DNA of 64,000 nucleotides from Posidonia oceanica (lineage: Eukaryota; Streptophyta; Magnoliopsida; Alismatales; Posidoniaceae), in the NCBI GenBank assembly GCA_037176725.1, contig JAZBRS010000020.1:59610001-59674000 (forward strand). The letters are read 5' to 3'. The notes under the pieces are model-generated. The model saw only the letters and a program-made list of their open reading frames with translations. It was not told where the DNA came from and did no database searches. Below, piece after piece: positions 1 to 11,284 of this stretch; the first letter of the stretch is position 1; the number at the start of each line of letters is the position of its first letter. Made by a program: the position numbers and the translations under genes.

Positions 1-617
1 GTTCATGGGTTGCTTGGGTTTGCTACCGAAATTGCAGCGGCTTAGAGGGGAATTGGCAGGCTTTAGCTGGTGCTCTGGGATAGGAGAAGCCACGAGGATG
101 GCAAGAGGGGGTGTGGGCATGTCAGTCGGCCGGTGGCAGTGAGGAGAAGAGAGAGCGGGATTTGGGCTAAGGGAGAAGATATGGGTAGTAACTGGGCTTT
201 GGAAGGTAGTGGATGGCATGGAGTGTGAGAAGGGATGGGTAGTAAGTGCGGGGAGGCGGTGGAGTGGATGGGAGGTGAGCGGAAGGAGGCAGAGCAGCCG
301 CTGCTGCAACCAAGTCGTTGGACGCTGGAGCAGGACGCATCCAATGTTGGACGTTGGCACTGGACGCGTCCAACGTTGGACATTGCCTATTCCAGCGTCC
401 AACACACTTAGTTGGCAAAAGCTGCAAATGGGCTCGGGCTTGGGCCAAAAAAGGTTTTAAAAAGATGTAAAAGGGGCTTGGGGTTTTGGGTAAGGTTTTT
501 TTAGGCTAGGTTTTGGGGGTAGAAGTTGGTTAGAAAAAAGGAGTGCCATTCCAGAGTCCACACGAGCCTGCAGGAGAAAACAACCAACTTTTGGGCTATC
601 AAAATGGGGTGTCTACA
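1..617 (-). repeat. 3' LTR of TE1 (partial)
   Basis: Read on the minus strand this LTR starts at 617 with TGTAGACACCCC, directly after the PPT, and runs off the window at base 1. It carries one GGACGC palindrome cluster at 317-403. Compared with the 5' LTR it lacks 35 bp near position 137. The deletion lies between two short CCGG/GGTGG matches, as expected for slippage or short-repeat recombination. Confidence 0.85.
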
Positions 618-633
618 GATGCCCCTCCTTAAG
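618..633 (-). other. Polypurine tract of TE1
   Basis: On the minus strand the bases before the LTR read AAGGAGGGGCATC and then TGTAGACA. The same purine run precedes LTRs at 21228-21241, 30645-30658, 49361-49372 and 53930-53943. It is therefore the family's plus-strand priming site and fixes the element's orientation. Confidence 0.85.
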
Positions 634-719
634 TGAGGTCAAGCGTAGCGAGACCGCTGCTCAGGGTAGACAAGACACCCTATTTGACGTCGGTAGGAGC
701 ACAAATTGCTGTAGCCGTG

Positions 720-1135
720 AGTCACTTATCCGATGGATGCACCGGAAATCATGACTCGATGCCACAATGCAAATGCAGATGCAAGATGCCAATGCAATGC
801 AATGCATGCTAATGCAGAAGTTAGTGCAGAGGTTAGGTTAGATGTTAGTGCAGAACTGGTATGCGATGTGAATGCCGACACTGAACTAGTATGAACTAGT
901 GCGCGTGCGAGTGCTATGCATGGGGAGATGCTATGCATGGTGAGTGCTGGCACTAATGCTGATGCTGATGCATGGGGCTTGCTATGCTTGCAGGTGCTAA
1001 TGCTTGGGAGTGCTAGTGCTTGAAAGTGCTAATGCTTGAGTGCCAATGCTTGAGTGCTGGTGCTAGTGCTTGAATGCTAATGCTTGAGAGTGCTAATGCT
1101 GTGCGTGCTTGTGCTAATGCTGGGGCAATGATGCA
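720..1135. repeat. Degenerate TGCTAATGC / ATGCA-rich repeat
   Basis: The sequence repeats words such as AGTGCTAATGCTTGA and ATGCAAATGCAG at irregular short spacing. Comparable GCATTAGCATCAGCATC repeats lie at the same place, just inside the PPT, in the plus elements at 20980-21110 and 49200-49290. This is a family-wide low-complexity block and is non-coding. Confidence 0.7.
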
Positions 1136-2164
1136 TGCGAGGAGAAGCAGGGGGTTTTACAGGGCAATGTGGCAAGTTGGCTGCTTGTCCAAGCTTGCGC
1201 AAAAAGCTGCTCTGGGAGGGCTAACGTGCTTGCCGCTTGGGCAGGCTGCTAGTCCAGGGGAGACTAAGGGCCCTTGTTCGTTCGGGACAAGTGAAACAAG
1301 TAGGAGCTCGTGAGGCCGTGAGAAGGAGAAAGTGCTTGCCTCTAGGCGAGGGAGCAGACAGGCAGAAGAGGCAGAAGGGGCAATGCAATGCAAAGAAGAT
1401 CTTAAGCAATGCAAGAAAGTGGATGCAAATGCAGATGAATGTAGACACTAGAATGCTGTGCAAATGACATGCCTATGCTAATGCTTACTGCGCTGAACTC
1501 CTCTGGGGGAAAGTGGGATGGTGCATGCACACAGAAAAGTGGAAATGCAATGCAATGCTGTCACTGGCCAATGCATGTAGGCCAAGCAACGGGGGTGCCA
1601 TTCGCAAAGCTCAACTGTAGATGACTGGCGATGCAAGTGCATGGGATACCACAGAAAGTAAATATGCTAAAAGTAAAGTAGGGAATGTGCATGCAGCGGC
1701 GGGTACTAAAAGACCCGGGAAAGCAAAATGCGGGAGTTGATGGAAGGACCACAGAGGAGCGGTAGTGCAATAAGGGTACAATGCATGAGATGTAATGCAG
1801 TGGGATGCAAGGTATGCAGCGGAACGCCGGGCACACGAAACTGAGAAAGCGATCTTGGGTTACGCACTACTGCGAGCATCATCTCGAGCCAGCAATGTTA
1901 TAAAAAGAAGCATGCAGGCGACGAAGATGCTGCCTTAGGCAATACGTGAACCTGGGGTTCGGATCCTAAGCACATGATGTCCGTGTAATGATGAGATGCA
2001 GTACTAGGACTGACTCTACAAGGAGATACAAAGGAACTACATGATGCTATGCAATACGAATGCTGTGAGATGCAGTGTACTAATAAGATGGAACGTAGGG
2101 CACGCGAAGTCGGGAAAACGATCCTGGTCGCGGGATGATGAAGTGCTAATGCCATGCAACAAGA

Positions 2165-2935
2165 TGCTATTATACTAAGATGAAATGGGTGATAGGTTAA
2201 CGGACCTATTGCCGGATAGTTAGGGCTATCAGTCCGCAGGGAGTTAACGGACTCACCACCGGATAGTTGGGGCTATCAACTCGATGGACAGTGACAGGCC
2301 AGCGAGTCTGTTAGGCAAGAGGGGTGATTACAAGTGGGAAAGCTTGTAAGCACGAATGCAACAGGAATACCATACCCGAAGGTGTGGCAGAGGTCCGTAG
2401 ACGCTCCCGTAAGAGTTAGGGATGTCAGCCCAAATGCAGATGGAAATGGGATACCATGGGGTAGCTAAATAAAGATGCCCCTGGTATCGGTGAATGATAC
2501 CAGGGGACAGCCGAAGTGCCCCTGGCATCAGAATGCAAGGCGGAGACAACACTAACGAGTTTGTTAGCCGAGTAGTTAGGGTTACCAGCCTGAATGCAGT
2601 GAGATGGATGTAAGGGCTCACCGTGCAAAGTGCAATGACAGTGCGGGATGCAATGGAATAATGCAAATGCAGGGTGATAAGTTAATGGACTTATCGCCGA
2701 ATAGTTGGGAATATCAGCCCGTATGCAGCGCGGATATGTAGGATGACATTTTAACGGGCGTCAGTCGAGCAGTTAGGGCTGCCAGCCCGATGCAGGGGAA
2801 TGCAGAGTGATAGGTTAATGGACCCATCGCCGAGCAGTTAGGGCTGCCAGCCCAGATGCAGAAATGATGGCGCGATAAAATGATAGGTTGACGGACCCAT
2901 CGTCGAGCAGTTAGGGCTGCTAGCCCAGATGCAGA
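2165..2935 (-). repeat. Paired-hairpin module array, block 1 of TE1
   Basis: Modules of about 50-70 bp each contain two consecutive inverted repeats. Hairpin A is of the type GATAGGTTAACGGACCTATC (stem GATAGGT/ACCTATC). Hairpin B is GGGCTGCCAGCCC. A fixed linker of the type GCCGAGCAGTTA joins them. Copies start near 2186, 2235, 2672, 2745, 2810 and 2881, with a weaker one near 2560. Stem A varies as GATAAGT/ACTTATC and GAGT/ACTC, so both arms change together. Confidence 0.75.
2478..2506. other. Perfect 11-bp stem-loop
   Basis: CCCCTGGTATC at 2478-2488 pairs with GATACCAGGGG at 2496-2506 across a 7-base loop. The same 11-bp stem with an 8-base loop lies at 48753-48782. A damaged version lies near 19659-19679. 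Position within the element is equivalent in all three. Confidence 0.7.
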
Positions 2936-4364
2936 AATGATGCAGAAAGGAAACTGGAACCCATCATGATAGGCATGCAATGGTCTTAGCGCGGGCATGC
3001 TTCGCTGCGTCACGAGGTGACAAACGAGGTACATGCCGGTCATCATGGACCTACCCACGCGGTGGGTGGCAAAATTTGAAAACCGCGGAGCCTCTGAGCG
3101 AGGCAAGCAAAAAGTGCTCCTCCTTGGCTCTAGTTTTCGAAAACAAGGAGAAAGGAAGATAAAGATACATTACAGCATGCATGATTTGGTGGCTTTGGAT
3201 TCAAAGCAGCTGTGCCCTGAGGATGCTTCTGCGATTCCTGACTCAGGAGATCTTGATCCTCGAGCGACGCCATGCCGAGTGGTGGTTGGTGGCTCTTTTT
3301 CTCACTTTGGTTCGAGATGAGGCCTTGGCTTTGCAGAGTATGGCCTTCAGCTACAGGGTAGCAGAAGCATTGGATGCAGCTTCTTAGCCTCCATCTCAAT
3401 TCTTCGGGGACCAACTACCGCTTTTGACGCTCACAAAGTAGATCTTTTCTTTTCCCCTCATGAGTGACTGGAGTTGCATCTAGCCTGCTAATGGAGTAGA
3501 GTTGTCTGCAAAGGAGATTGGAGCGGGCTGTTGCGCTCGGAGGGTGGGGCCAGGTCCTCCGGATAGTGCATCTCGTACAATTGCCAGTGTGGCGCTTGAA
3601 GCTGATAGCTGAGGTGGCTTCGACACTTGTTTGAGTCACTCCTCTCATGAGCGCCTTCTTTCTTCGACTTCTTTCTGCATTTGTCTTTTGTGGGCAACAT
3701 GCATATCATGTTGTCATTTCTTTTGCTCACATGACCTCTATTCTTTTGGATATGCATGTCTTCGCCCTCTTGGGGTAGCAGTCCCGGATGAGGCGTTGAG
3801 AGTTCGGCTGATTGGCGTGCACCCTCAGCCTCTGCAATGTATCGACAGCGTCTGGCTATGCTCTACTCTGCTTTGGTCCTCTCCATGATCGGTGGACTCT
3901 CTGGTTAAGGTGGACCTCGCTTCAGAGTTTTTAAGCTCAGCGAGTCGCTCCGTTCTGCTCTAATCTCACTCTGTAGCCACATACAAGAGATGGCACCGCT
4001 CGGGTGAGACCTGCCTGAGACTGTCACTGCTTGACATCCTCTAGGCGCTGCTTGTTTGTCCAAAGTCGGTTTCTGATTATGCAAATGTTTATGGGTTTTG
4101 CATATTTTAGCAGGGGAACAGACAAACATATTTTTGGGTTTTGCATTGGTTTTGTATTTTTATGATTTTTGTTTAGGAAAACATAAAAGGGAAAACCAGC
4201 AGAAAGGTGAAGAAAATATTTTTGCTGTTTTTCATTTTCTTGATTTTTTTGGCTTTATGCTTTACAGGATGCAAGAAATGATATGTACATGCAATAAATG
4301 ACAATGCATGACGGCAGATATGTGCAAGATGAATGGATATGCATGCAAAGTGATTGATATGTGC

Positions 4365-4570
4365 AGGTGATAAGTTGATGGACTTATCGCCGAATAGTTA
4401 GGGATATCAGCTCGAATGATAAGTTGACGGACTTATCACCGAGCAGTTAGGGCTGCCAGCCCAGTGGTGATATGTTAACGGACCTATCACTGGATAGTTA
4501 GGGGTATCAGCTCGCATGATGATAGGTTAATGGACCTATCGCCGAGTAGTTAGGGCTACCAGCCCAATGA
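4365..4570 (-). repeat. Paired-hairpin module array, block 2 of TE1
   Basis: Four modules start near 4368, 4418, 4466 and 4521. They have the same two-hairpin plan as block 1: a GATAAGT/ACTTATC or GATAGGT/ACCTATC stem, then a GGGCTGCCAGCCC-type stem. About 1.4 kb of other internal sequence separates the two blocks. Confidence 0.75.
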
Positions 4571-4721
4571 TGAATGCATGTAGAAAAAGAAATGCAAGTC
4601 TTTAGGGTTTTTACTGTTTTTACGCCTTTTATGATTTTTGACATGGCAAGAAAACACAAAAAACAAAACAAAACAAAACAAAAGGAAAGACAATGCAGGA
4701 AACAAAAGAGAGGTAAGAAAG

Positions 4722-4732
4722 ACTTACCTGTC
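4722..4732 (-). promoter_or_regulatory. Conserved 5' splice donor after gag (TE1)
   Basis: The minus strand reads GACAG then GTAAGTC, with the cut after 4728. TE2 has the same GACAG/GTAAGT at 17610/17611, and TE4 has CAA/GTAAGT at 63902/63903. Ogre elements are known to splice between gag-pro and the downstream pol region, so this may be a remnant of that system. I did not identify the acceptor. Confidence 0.6.
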
Positions 4733-4984
4733 AGCGACCTCAGGAGGGAGGTGCTGGGTCTGCCCCTACGCTGCTAATGCTGTTGGTGAGATCTGCTATT
4801 GGTAGTGCGGGGAGCATTGGGGCTGCTGGTGCTGGAGGAGAAGCTTACCTAGACGGTGTTGCGACTAAGCTTGCAGTTGATTCTGCCGTTGCACTTCCGA
4901 GCGTCCCTCGAACAAACAGGGAGAGACAGGAAAGGGGGATTGCACTGATAGGATCGGAAGAGCCCACTGGGGCAGAGCTGGATT

Positions 4985-6910
4985 CAAAGAAGATTGGGGT
5001 AAGCCCCCGAGGTTCCGGCATCCTCGGAGCCTGCAAGCTTAGAAGAGGAAGGGCCAGCTACGCTAGGGTGTGTGAGTGCAGGTGTAGGTGTGTGAGCAGC
5101 CTCTTGTGGACTGAACGACATCCCGAAGAGTGAGGCAATTATCCGTCGAATGCCCCGAAAATTGATGGTAATCGCAATGCTTGCTCGCATCGTACCACCT
5201 CGGAAGAGGATTTGGTGGCGGGCGAGTTTCCAGAAGCCTCAAAAGCAACACAACTTGGGGAAAGACGGCACTTAGCGGCTCACCAAGTGGGGTGAAGTCA
5301 CTCTTAGCGTGGCGAACTCGTCTCTGCCTAGGTTGTCATCCTTGCTGAGCTGGCACGACATGATGCACTGGCTCAACGGTGACAGTGTGTGCAGTGGGTG
5401 CATTAATAGGTGCATGCACTAACGGAAAAGGATTCGGCCGACTTTCTGCAAAGGCAAGCACTTCAGGAGGACCAGCGCATGCGGCGGTGAGTTGCTTGGG
5501 GCAGTTGGAAGCGGAGTTGCTGCTACTGCTGCTGCTGCAGCGATTGCTGGTGCTGTCCGCTTGCCTAGCTAGTGCAGAAAGTGCAGGGAAATGCCCACTA
5601 TGTAGTGAGCTTTCCATGCAAGCACCAACCCTAATCAGCGATGCAAAACTAGTGATGTGCTGGATGCAAAGCAGAGTCCCAATCGTCGGCAGCGCCCCTT
5701 TGACGATCATCTCGATAGAATCCTCCTCGGAGGGTCTATCTCTGACCTGGGCAGTTGTGGAGCGCCAGCTACCGACATACTCCCCGAATGACTCTTGGGG
5801 CCTCTACCGGATGGCGACGAGATCCTCCCTCTTGGGGATCAAGTCGAGGTTGAAAGCATATTGCTCAAGGAAAGCCCGAGAAAGACCAGTCCAAGTCTGC
5901 ACCGCAGCCATGTCAAGGGACGTGAACCACCTAAGCGCGGGGCCAGTTAAACTTTTCTGGAATAGGCAGATAAGGAGCCTTTCATCAGCCCGAAGCTGAG
6001 AAAGATCCTCGCAATATGCCTTCAGATGCGAGATGGGGCAGCCTTTACCATCATAATTATCAAAGTCCAGGATGCAGAACTTCGAAGGGAGTGCGGCCTT
6101 GGGAAAGAGACAGAGGTCGCGAAACTGGTAAGGCTGGCGGTCCTGGCCTTGCACTTGACGAAGTGCTCTCTCTAGATCACCCAACCTGGTAAGGAAGGCA
6201 TCAGAGGCTGCTGCTGGCGATGGTTGTGCAGTAGGGGCAGGGGCCACGTATGCTATGCAGGTCGTGCGAGGGTGCAACGTGTGGTGCTATGTATGCAGGA
6301 GCCTGAACCTGATGGAAGGAAGATGGATAGATAGTATGCTGTGCAGTGTAAGGTGTAGTGCGGGGGAGCAGTAGTTGTTGCACTGGCATGGTGCTGGGCA
6401 ACGAGCCTACAGGGCTACAGAGGGTGGCACCGGAACCTCAGGGGTTGGGCGGGAAGAGCAGGCCACAGTCGGGTCGAGTGCAAGAGCCATGCTTCGCAGC
6501 CTATTGGCCTTAGCCCATAAACGCTGCGCTTGCGAGGCAGAGAAAGCATCGATTGATGGGCCGAGACGCAAAGAGGTGTCCGCCAAAGGAGGCATAGAAA
6601 CCAAGGAAGCAATAGGAATGGATCCTATGCAAAGGGCAGCCGTAGAAGGCTGGATTCCTGAGACAGGAAGGCCCTAGGATGGAACAGAAGGCGACGCTCC
6701 TGGAGCCAGAGTGGCGGTCACCGTGGCAGACTCAGTGACAAGCTCCAGGTCGGCTGAGGTCGACCCTTGATCCAGATAAAGGGGCTGGGAGGTCTCCTGC
6801 ACCAGAGGTGGAGAGGAGACGGGGGATGCCAAGGCAGGGGAAGGAGAGATCGAAATCGGTACCTCTCCTGATGCCAATGAGGAAGGAGGCTCACCGGTAT
6901 GCTGGGCCAT
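4985..6910 (-). pseudogene. gag: Gag pseudogene, TE1
   Basis: This is a degraded Ty3/gypsy gag, whose product would form the virus-like particle shell. The frame starts MAQHTGEP at 6910 and runs through a Pro/Ser/Ala-rich N-terminus. The Retrotrans_gag core follows (6200-5700), with the landmarks RDLCLFP, ALPSKFC, GCPISHLKAYC, FQKSLTGPAL and FLEQYAFNLDLIP. A CX2HX4HX4C knuckle follows near 5190 (CDYHQFSGHSTDNC). Breaks are TAG at 6674-6676, 6407-6409 and 5804-5806, TGA at 5336-5338, and a frameshift between about 6407 and 6277. The core is clearly the same family as the TE4 copy. The antisense 206-codon open frame at 5379-5999 is a shadow. Confidence 0.85.
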
Positions 6911-7050
6911 AGAGAGCGGCGAGCGAAAGCAAACAGGTCTGCGGCTGAAGTCGGGGACACAAGACCTAAGGAGAGCTACTGTCGGAGGCGACAGACAGCT
7001 CAGAGACAGAAGGGGATGCTCAGGATCCTAGCTGAGGGAATCTGCTCCTA

Positions 7051-8010
7051 CCTGCAAAACAAATAAACACATTAGAGGTTGGATGCAAAAAGGAGTTATT
7101 AGGGGTGGCATGATGCAAATGAATGCCCTAATATGTGCTCTCTTACCATGCATGTCCTGAGTAGATGACCTACCAGGACGCACTCAGGGGTAATGGGATT
7201 ATGCAAACTCCAGGTTAGAAAAAGGCTCCCGTCTCGACCCTACCAAAGCTCAGGTATAACAGGTGGTGCACTGGTGGCCTCGACCCTGCTAGAAGCATGG
7301 GTGGTACCCTCCAATAACACTGACGCGACCCTTGGACAAGGGGGAATAGACCGATCTACTCACACCATGCCAAAGCATTGGGAGCAAGAGACCGGGACTA
7401 TCCTTCTCAGACTATGGGTTGACTCAGGTGAGAAGAATGCATGCTTTCTAAATGCTGATGCAAATGTTTTAGAGCGTTTTACTTGCATTTTATTAACCAA
7501 AGGGGAAAAAATTGCAAGTTTTGGCTCTAGTTGTGCTTAAATGTTATTGCTTCGCTTTATTGTGGCTTTTAGATTGTGCAAAGGGGGAAGCAAGCAAGTT
7601 TCTACTATCCTAGGCATGGCATATGCGAGGGGAGAGAAACAAGAAGTCATGGCATGCAAGCAATTCACACAACAAGGCAAAAAGCATCGGCATGGCATGT
7701 GCAAGTGTATGTGGTCATGATTGTGAAGATAAAACACTTATCATGTCAAAAGCAAGCATGCATGGCATGTGCGTGTGCAGTGGCATAGCAAATGTGCAAA
7801 GCAAAGCATTCATCACCCAAAAAAGCATGTATGGTGCCAAGCAATTATTTAGACATGTGATGTAGGTAAATAAAGCGGCGCAAGCAATCATGGCATAAAG
7901 CAGGTAAATAAACAAACAAGCAGGTAAGCATGTAAGGCAAGCGAAAGCAAAAGGCAAGCAAAACATAGAAGCAAGCAGTGAGAAGGCCAAGATGAAAGCT
8001 GGAGTACTGC
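7051..8010 (-). other. TE1 leader with 3' splice acceptor at 7052-7053
   Basis: Between the PBS and gag the minus strand is rich in GCATG/CATGC words and ends in a pyrimidine run, TTTGTTTTGCAG, at 7060-7052. Equivalent acceptors precede gag at 14949-14950, 27507-27508 and 61462-61463. The block around 7600, 14378, 26912 and 60869, which contains CATGCCTAGG, is shared by all four leaders. I see no coding sequence. Confidence 0.6.
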
Positions 8011-8028
8011 TCCCCAGTGGAGTCGCCA
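8011..8028 (-). other. Primer binding site, tRNA-Arg type (TE1)
   Basis: The minus strand reads TGGCGACTCCACTGGGGA, one base inside the LTR end. It is complementary to the 3' end I recall for a plant tRNA-Arg ending in GGAGTCG plus CCA. Tat/Ogre elements typically use tRNA-Arg. Matching sites lie at 23603-23620, 26709-26726 and 60312-60329. Confidence 0.75.
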
Positions 8029-8029
8029 C

Positions 8030-11000
8030 TATAGTAATCCTGAATTCTGATCGTCCATGCACGATACCAAAGTTTGCGTGCATCGATCAAAATAGGCTCA
8101 CTATATGCGGCTGGATCCGAGGGAAGAAACTCATCTCAAAAACGCTGGCAAGAGAAAAGAAAAGAAATGATAAGACAAAATCGGAATCGCCACCAGGTCT
8201 ATTGAATTGGGAGATAAGGAAAACCGAGGGTAAAGCATGAAAAGACATGCAAAACCGGATGCAAAGAAGGGGCAAAGGGATGCAAAGCTAAGTTATGGTA
8301 TGGTATGCTATGCTATGACTCATGCCTAGGATAAAGGAAAGGTCGATGCGAGTCAAGAGAAAGGGCAAGGACTCCTGTTACGCACAGGGAAGGTGTTAGG
8401 CACCCCCGATACGTCCAAGAGTCAGTCTTTCTTAGGCAATCTCGCGCTAATGTAGGGAAATGCTAGCCTAATGCTTAAATGCCATGAATGCCTACCTGCT
8501 ATGCATGGGAAATAAACGTGCTATCTATGTGCTCAGCCACGCTGCTAGTGTTCTGAACTGGACAGACCCTGGTTCGTGAGAACTCCTAAGCAGTAAGCAT
8601 CATAGCCCTAAATGCAGATGCAGGCAATAAAGCAAAACTGCGGGAAAGCCAAGCAATGCAAACGACATGCAGGCGATAAAGCAAAGCAGGTGCGGAAAAC
8701 GATGCAAAATGCAGAATGCAATGCAAGGCACGGAAAACGAGGCAAACGAGCAGAAGACGATGCAATATGCAGAAAATGAGGCGAAAGCAAGGCACAAAAT
8801 CAAAACAAGGGTTAGGCAGCATGCATAGGGATTACAATAAGCCAAGGAAGCAATAAAAATGCAGAAAATGACAAGCGAAGCAAAATCAGCGTTTTAAAAC
8901 GACCATTAGCCATCTGCAAGCATTGGACACTGGCAACACCAGCGTCCAACGTTGGACGCTAGCATTGCTGGCGTCCAACACCTGCTAGAGGCAGACAGCA
9001 TGCAGATTTTGGGAAACCATGCATTGTAGCTATATGGATGCAATGCAGATGCAAATGTACAGCTAAATGGGTGCATGACATGCAAGACTAACCTAACAGA
9101 AGATTAGAAGAGGAATCAGAGCAAGGGGCAAGCCAGGATCAAGGATCAAAGCAAGCAGGTTGTTGGATGCCTGTAGGCTGGGCGTCCAACGTTAGACGCC
9201 AGAGAGACAGGCGTCTAACACATGCCAGAAGACAGAGAGAAGAGGGAGCATACAAAAAGCAAATAAAATAGGGATCATGCATTTGGGCTGCTGGATAAAA
9301 GCATAGGGCAAACATACAAGCATGGGATCACACAAAAAAACCAGAAATCTTACCTGTAGCATGTGCCAGGCCAGAGACACAACCAGGTCGTTGGACGTGA
9401 GCTAGGCTGGCATCCAATGTTGGACGCCTGCACCAGCAGCGTACAACACCCTGAGAGGCACAACCCACAAAGAACTAGCACAAAATAACAGATAATCTAA
9501 TGAAGGATGTAGAGTAGTTGAAAAGGAAGCTATACATGCATATAAACGCAGAAGACATGCAAGCAAGGAGATCAGAACATCATGCAAGTTAACAGAAGCC
9601 AAACAGATGGACTACGGTATTAGACGCCGGAGGCAGCAGCGTCCAATGTTGGACGCTGAAGCCCCTGGCATCCAACGATCGCAGGATGCATGCTTACCTG
9701 TGCTAAGGGGGAGCTTAGCTCTAACCCCGCCTATATGCATGCAAACTACGAAAACATGCCAAAGCAAAATAATCATCCACAGCAAGCATTTAACTCCGAG
9801 GACAACTAAAAAGGAAACATGCATAAGGATGAAAGATTAAAACTTTGCAAAAAGGAGTAAGCAACTTAAAAAGATCCTAGCAAACCTAAGCATGGTTGCC
9901 ATAGGGGCCAGGCATCTCTAAGCAAGCATGGATCATAAGCAAATATCAAAAATAGGCAAGGTGTAGGCATGGCAGCAAAGCAAAGCAAACAGAGGTGTTG
10001 GACGCTAGGTGAGCCAGCGTCCAACGTTGGACGCGGCTCACCCAGGCGTCCAACGCAGGTAGGAAGCAAGAAAACTTAGAGCATGCAAAAAGACTCAAGC
10101 AAGCATGGGACAAGCAGATTGGCATGGCATAGTATTAGAGAACATGCAACGAAGACACACAGCATTGATTTATAAAATAGCAAGCAGTAGCAAGGCATGA
10201 AAAGCATTAGAATATGAGCAAAGGAAGGAAGGGTGTTGGACGCTAGCCTATGCCACGTCCAACGTTGGACGCACCAACTGGTGCGTCCAACACACTAAAC
10301 TCCATTCTGGCCACAAATCGAAGCCAAAAAGATTCAAAAAACCAAGAACGTGCATGGGAACATTCAAACTAGCATGCATGACCTACGGGGATAGAGAGCT
10401 TACCTTGTCGCGGCCTGGAATGGCGTGTCGACCTCCTTCACTGGCGCTGTAGCAGTAGAGGCAGAGCTGACTCCGGCGAGGTCGTGTGGGTGGCTGGAGG
10501 CACGGGAGAGGTCGGCGAAGGGTCTGGGAGGAAGGTGGACACTTGGTCTTGCTCTGGAGGTGGAGAATTGCAGAGGGAGGGGGCTGTGCTGGTCTATGCT
10601 CCCTGCCAAAAAAGGGTGGTTGGGCTGGTTTTGTTCATGGGTTGCTTGGGTTTGCTACCGAAATTGCAGCGGCTCAGAGGGGAATTGGTAGGCTTTAGCT
10701 GGTGCTCTGGGATAGGAGAAGCCACGAGGATGGCAGGAGGGGGTGTGGGCATGTCAGTCGGCCGGCGAGGGAGCCGCTGGTGGCTGACAGAGGCGACCGG
10801 TGGCAGTGAGGAGAAGAGAGAGTGGGATTTGGGCTAAGGGAGAAGATATGGGTAGTAACTGGGCTTTGGAAGGTAGTGGATGGCATGGAGTGTGAGAAGG
10901 GATGGGTAGTAAGTGCGGGGAGGCGGTGGAGTGGATGGGAGGTGAGCGGAAGGAGGCAGAGTAGCCGCTGCTGCAACCAAGTCGTTGGATGCTGGAGCAG

Positions 11001-11284
11001 GAGGTATCCAACGTTGGACGTTGGCACTGGACGCGTCCAACGTTGGACGCTGCCTATTCCAGCGTCCAACACACTCAGTTGGCAAAAGCTGCAAATGGGC
11101 TCGGGCTTGGGCCAAAAAAGGTTTTAAAAAGATGTAAAAGGGGCTTGGGGTTTTGGGTAAGGTTTTTTTAGGCTAGGTTTTGGGGGTAGAAGTTGGTTAG
11201 AAAAAAGGAGTGCCATTCCAGAGTCCACACGAGCCTGCAGGAGAAAACAACCAACTTCCGAGCTATCAGAATGGGATGTCTACA
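8030..11284 (-). repeat. 5' LTR of TE1 (3255 bp)
   Basis: The LTR runs on the minus strand from TGTAGACATCCC at 11284 to ...CTATA at 8030. CTACA is the intact end in TE4. It contains seven GGACGC palindrome clusters (8922-8979, 9162-9219, 9390-9447, 9619-9676, 9997-10054, 10235-10291, 10984-11070). It also contains the block GGTGCCTAACACCTTCC (near 8370-8410), seen in every large LTR here. No coding sequence is supported. Confidence 0.85.
8922..11070. repeat. GGACGC interrupted-palindrome clusters in TE1 LTR
   Basis: Each cluster is about 58 bp: GTTGGACGC, a spacer of about 10-14 bases, the 18-bp palindrome GCGTCCAACGTTGGACGC, a similar spacer, then GCGTCCAAC. The spacers differ completely while the palindromic words persist. 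The copy at 10984-11070 has one extra palindrome (about 87 bp). Related clusters occur in TE5, which is a different element. Confidence 0.85.

Larger units (their letters stand above)
634..4726 (-). other. TE1 3' internal region, no pol detected
   Basis: This region of about 4.1 kb lies between the gag splice donor and the PPT. It has no reading frame with a recognisable pol domain. It holds a TGC-rich degenerate repeat near 720-1135, hairpin modules at 2165-2935 and 4365-4570, a perfect 11-bp stem at 2478-2506 and an unremarkable stretch at 3000-3960. The 3000-3960 stretch is homologous, in reverse complement, to 18130-19110 of TE2. Short open frames there are shared with TE2 but show no known domain, so I do not call them genes. 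Confidence 0.7.
1..11284 (-). mobile_element. TE1: gag-only Ty3/gypsy (Tat/Ogre-like) LTR element, 3' LTR truncated by window edge
   Basis: The two LTR copies (1-617 and 8030-11284) are direct repeats. Between them, read on the minus strand, lie a PBS (8011-8028), a leader, a decayed gag (6910-4985), a 3' region of about 4 kb and a PPT (618-633). I find no protease, reverse transcriptase, RNase H or integrase motif, so the element is probably non-autonomous and depends on enzymes supplied in trans. LTR 1-617 matches 10633-11284 with one 35-bp deletion and, by my eye count, about 17 substitutions, mostly transitions. That suggests a fairly recent insertion. The right end abuts another minus LTR at 11285, so TE1 landed inside it. 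The target duplication cannot be checked because the left end is outside the window. Confidence 0.85.

Noticed and set aside
3000..3700. Short conserved frames shared by TE1 and TE2 in the 3' region
   Set aside because: The similarity is at the DNA level on both strands, with stops and shifts in each copy. Nothing shows coding constraint.
5379..5999. 206-codon plus-strand open frame
   Set aside because: It is the antisense shadow of the TE1 gag on the minus strand.
618..8010. Hidden pol genes in TE1
   Set aside because: I searched both strands for reverse transcriptase, RNase H, protease and integrase signatures in the translated frames and found none.
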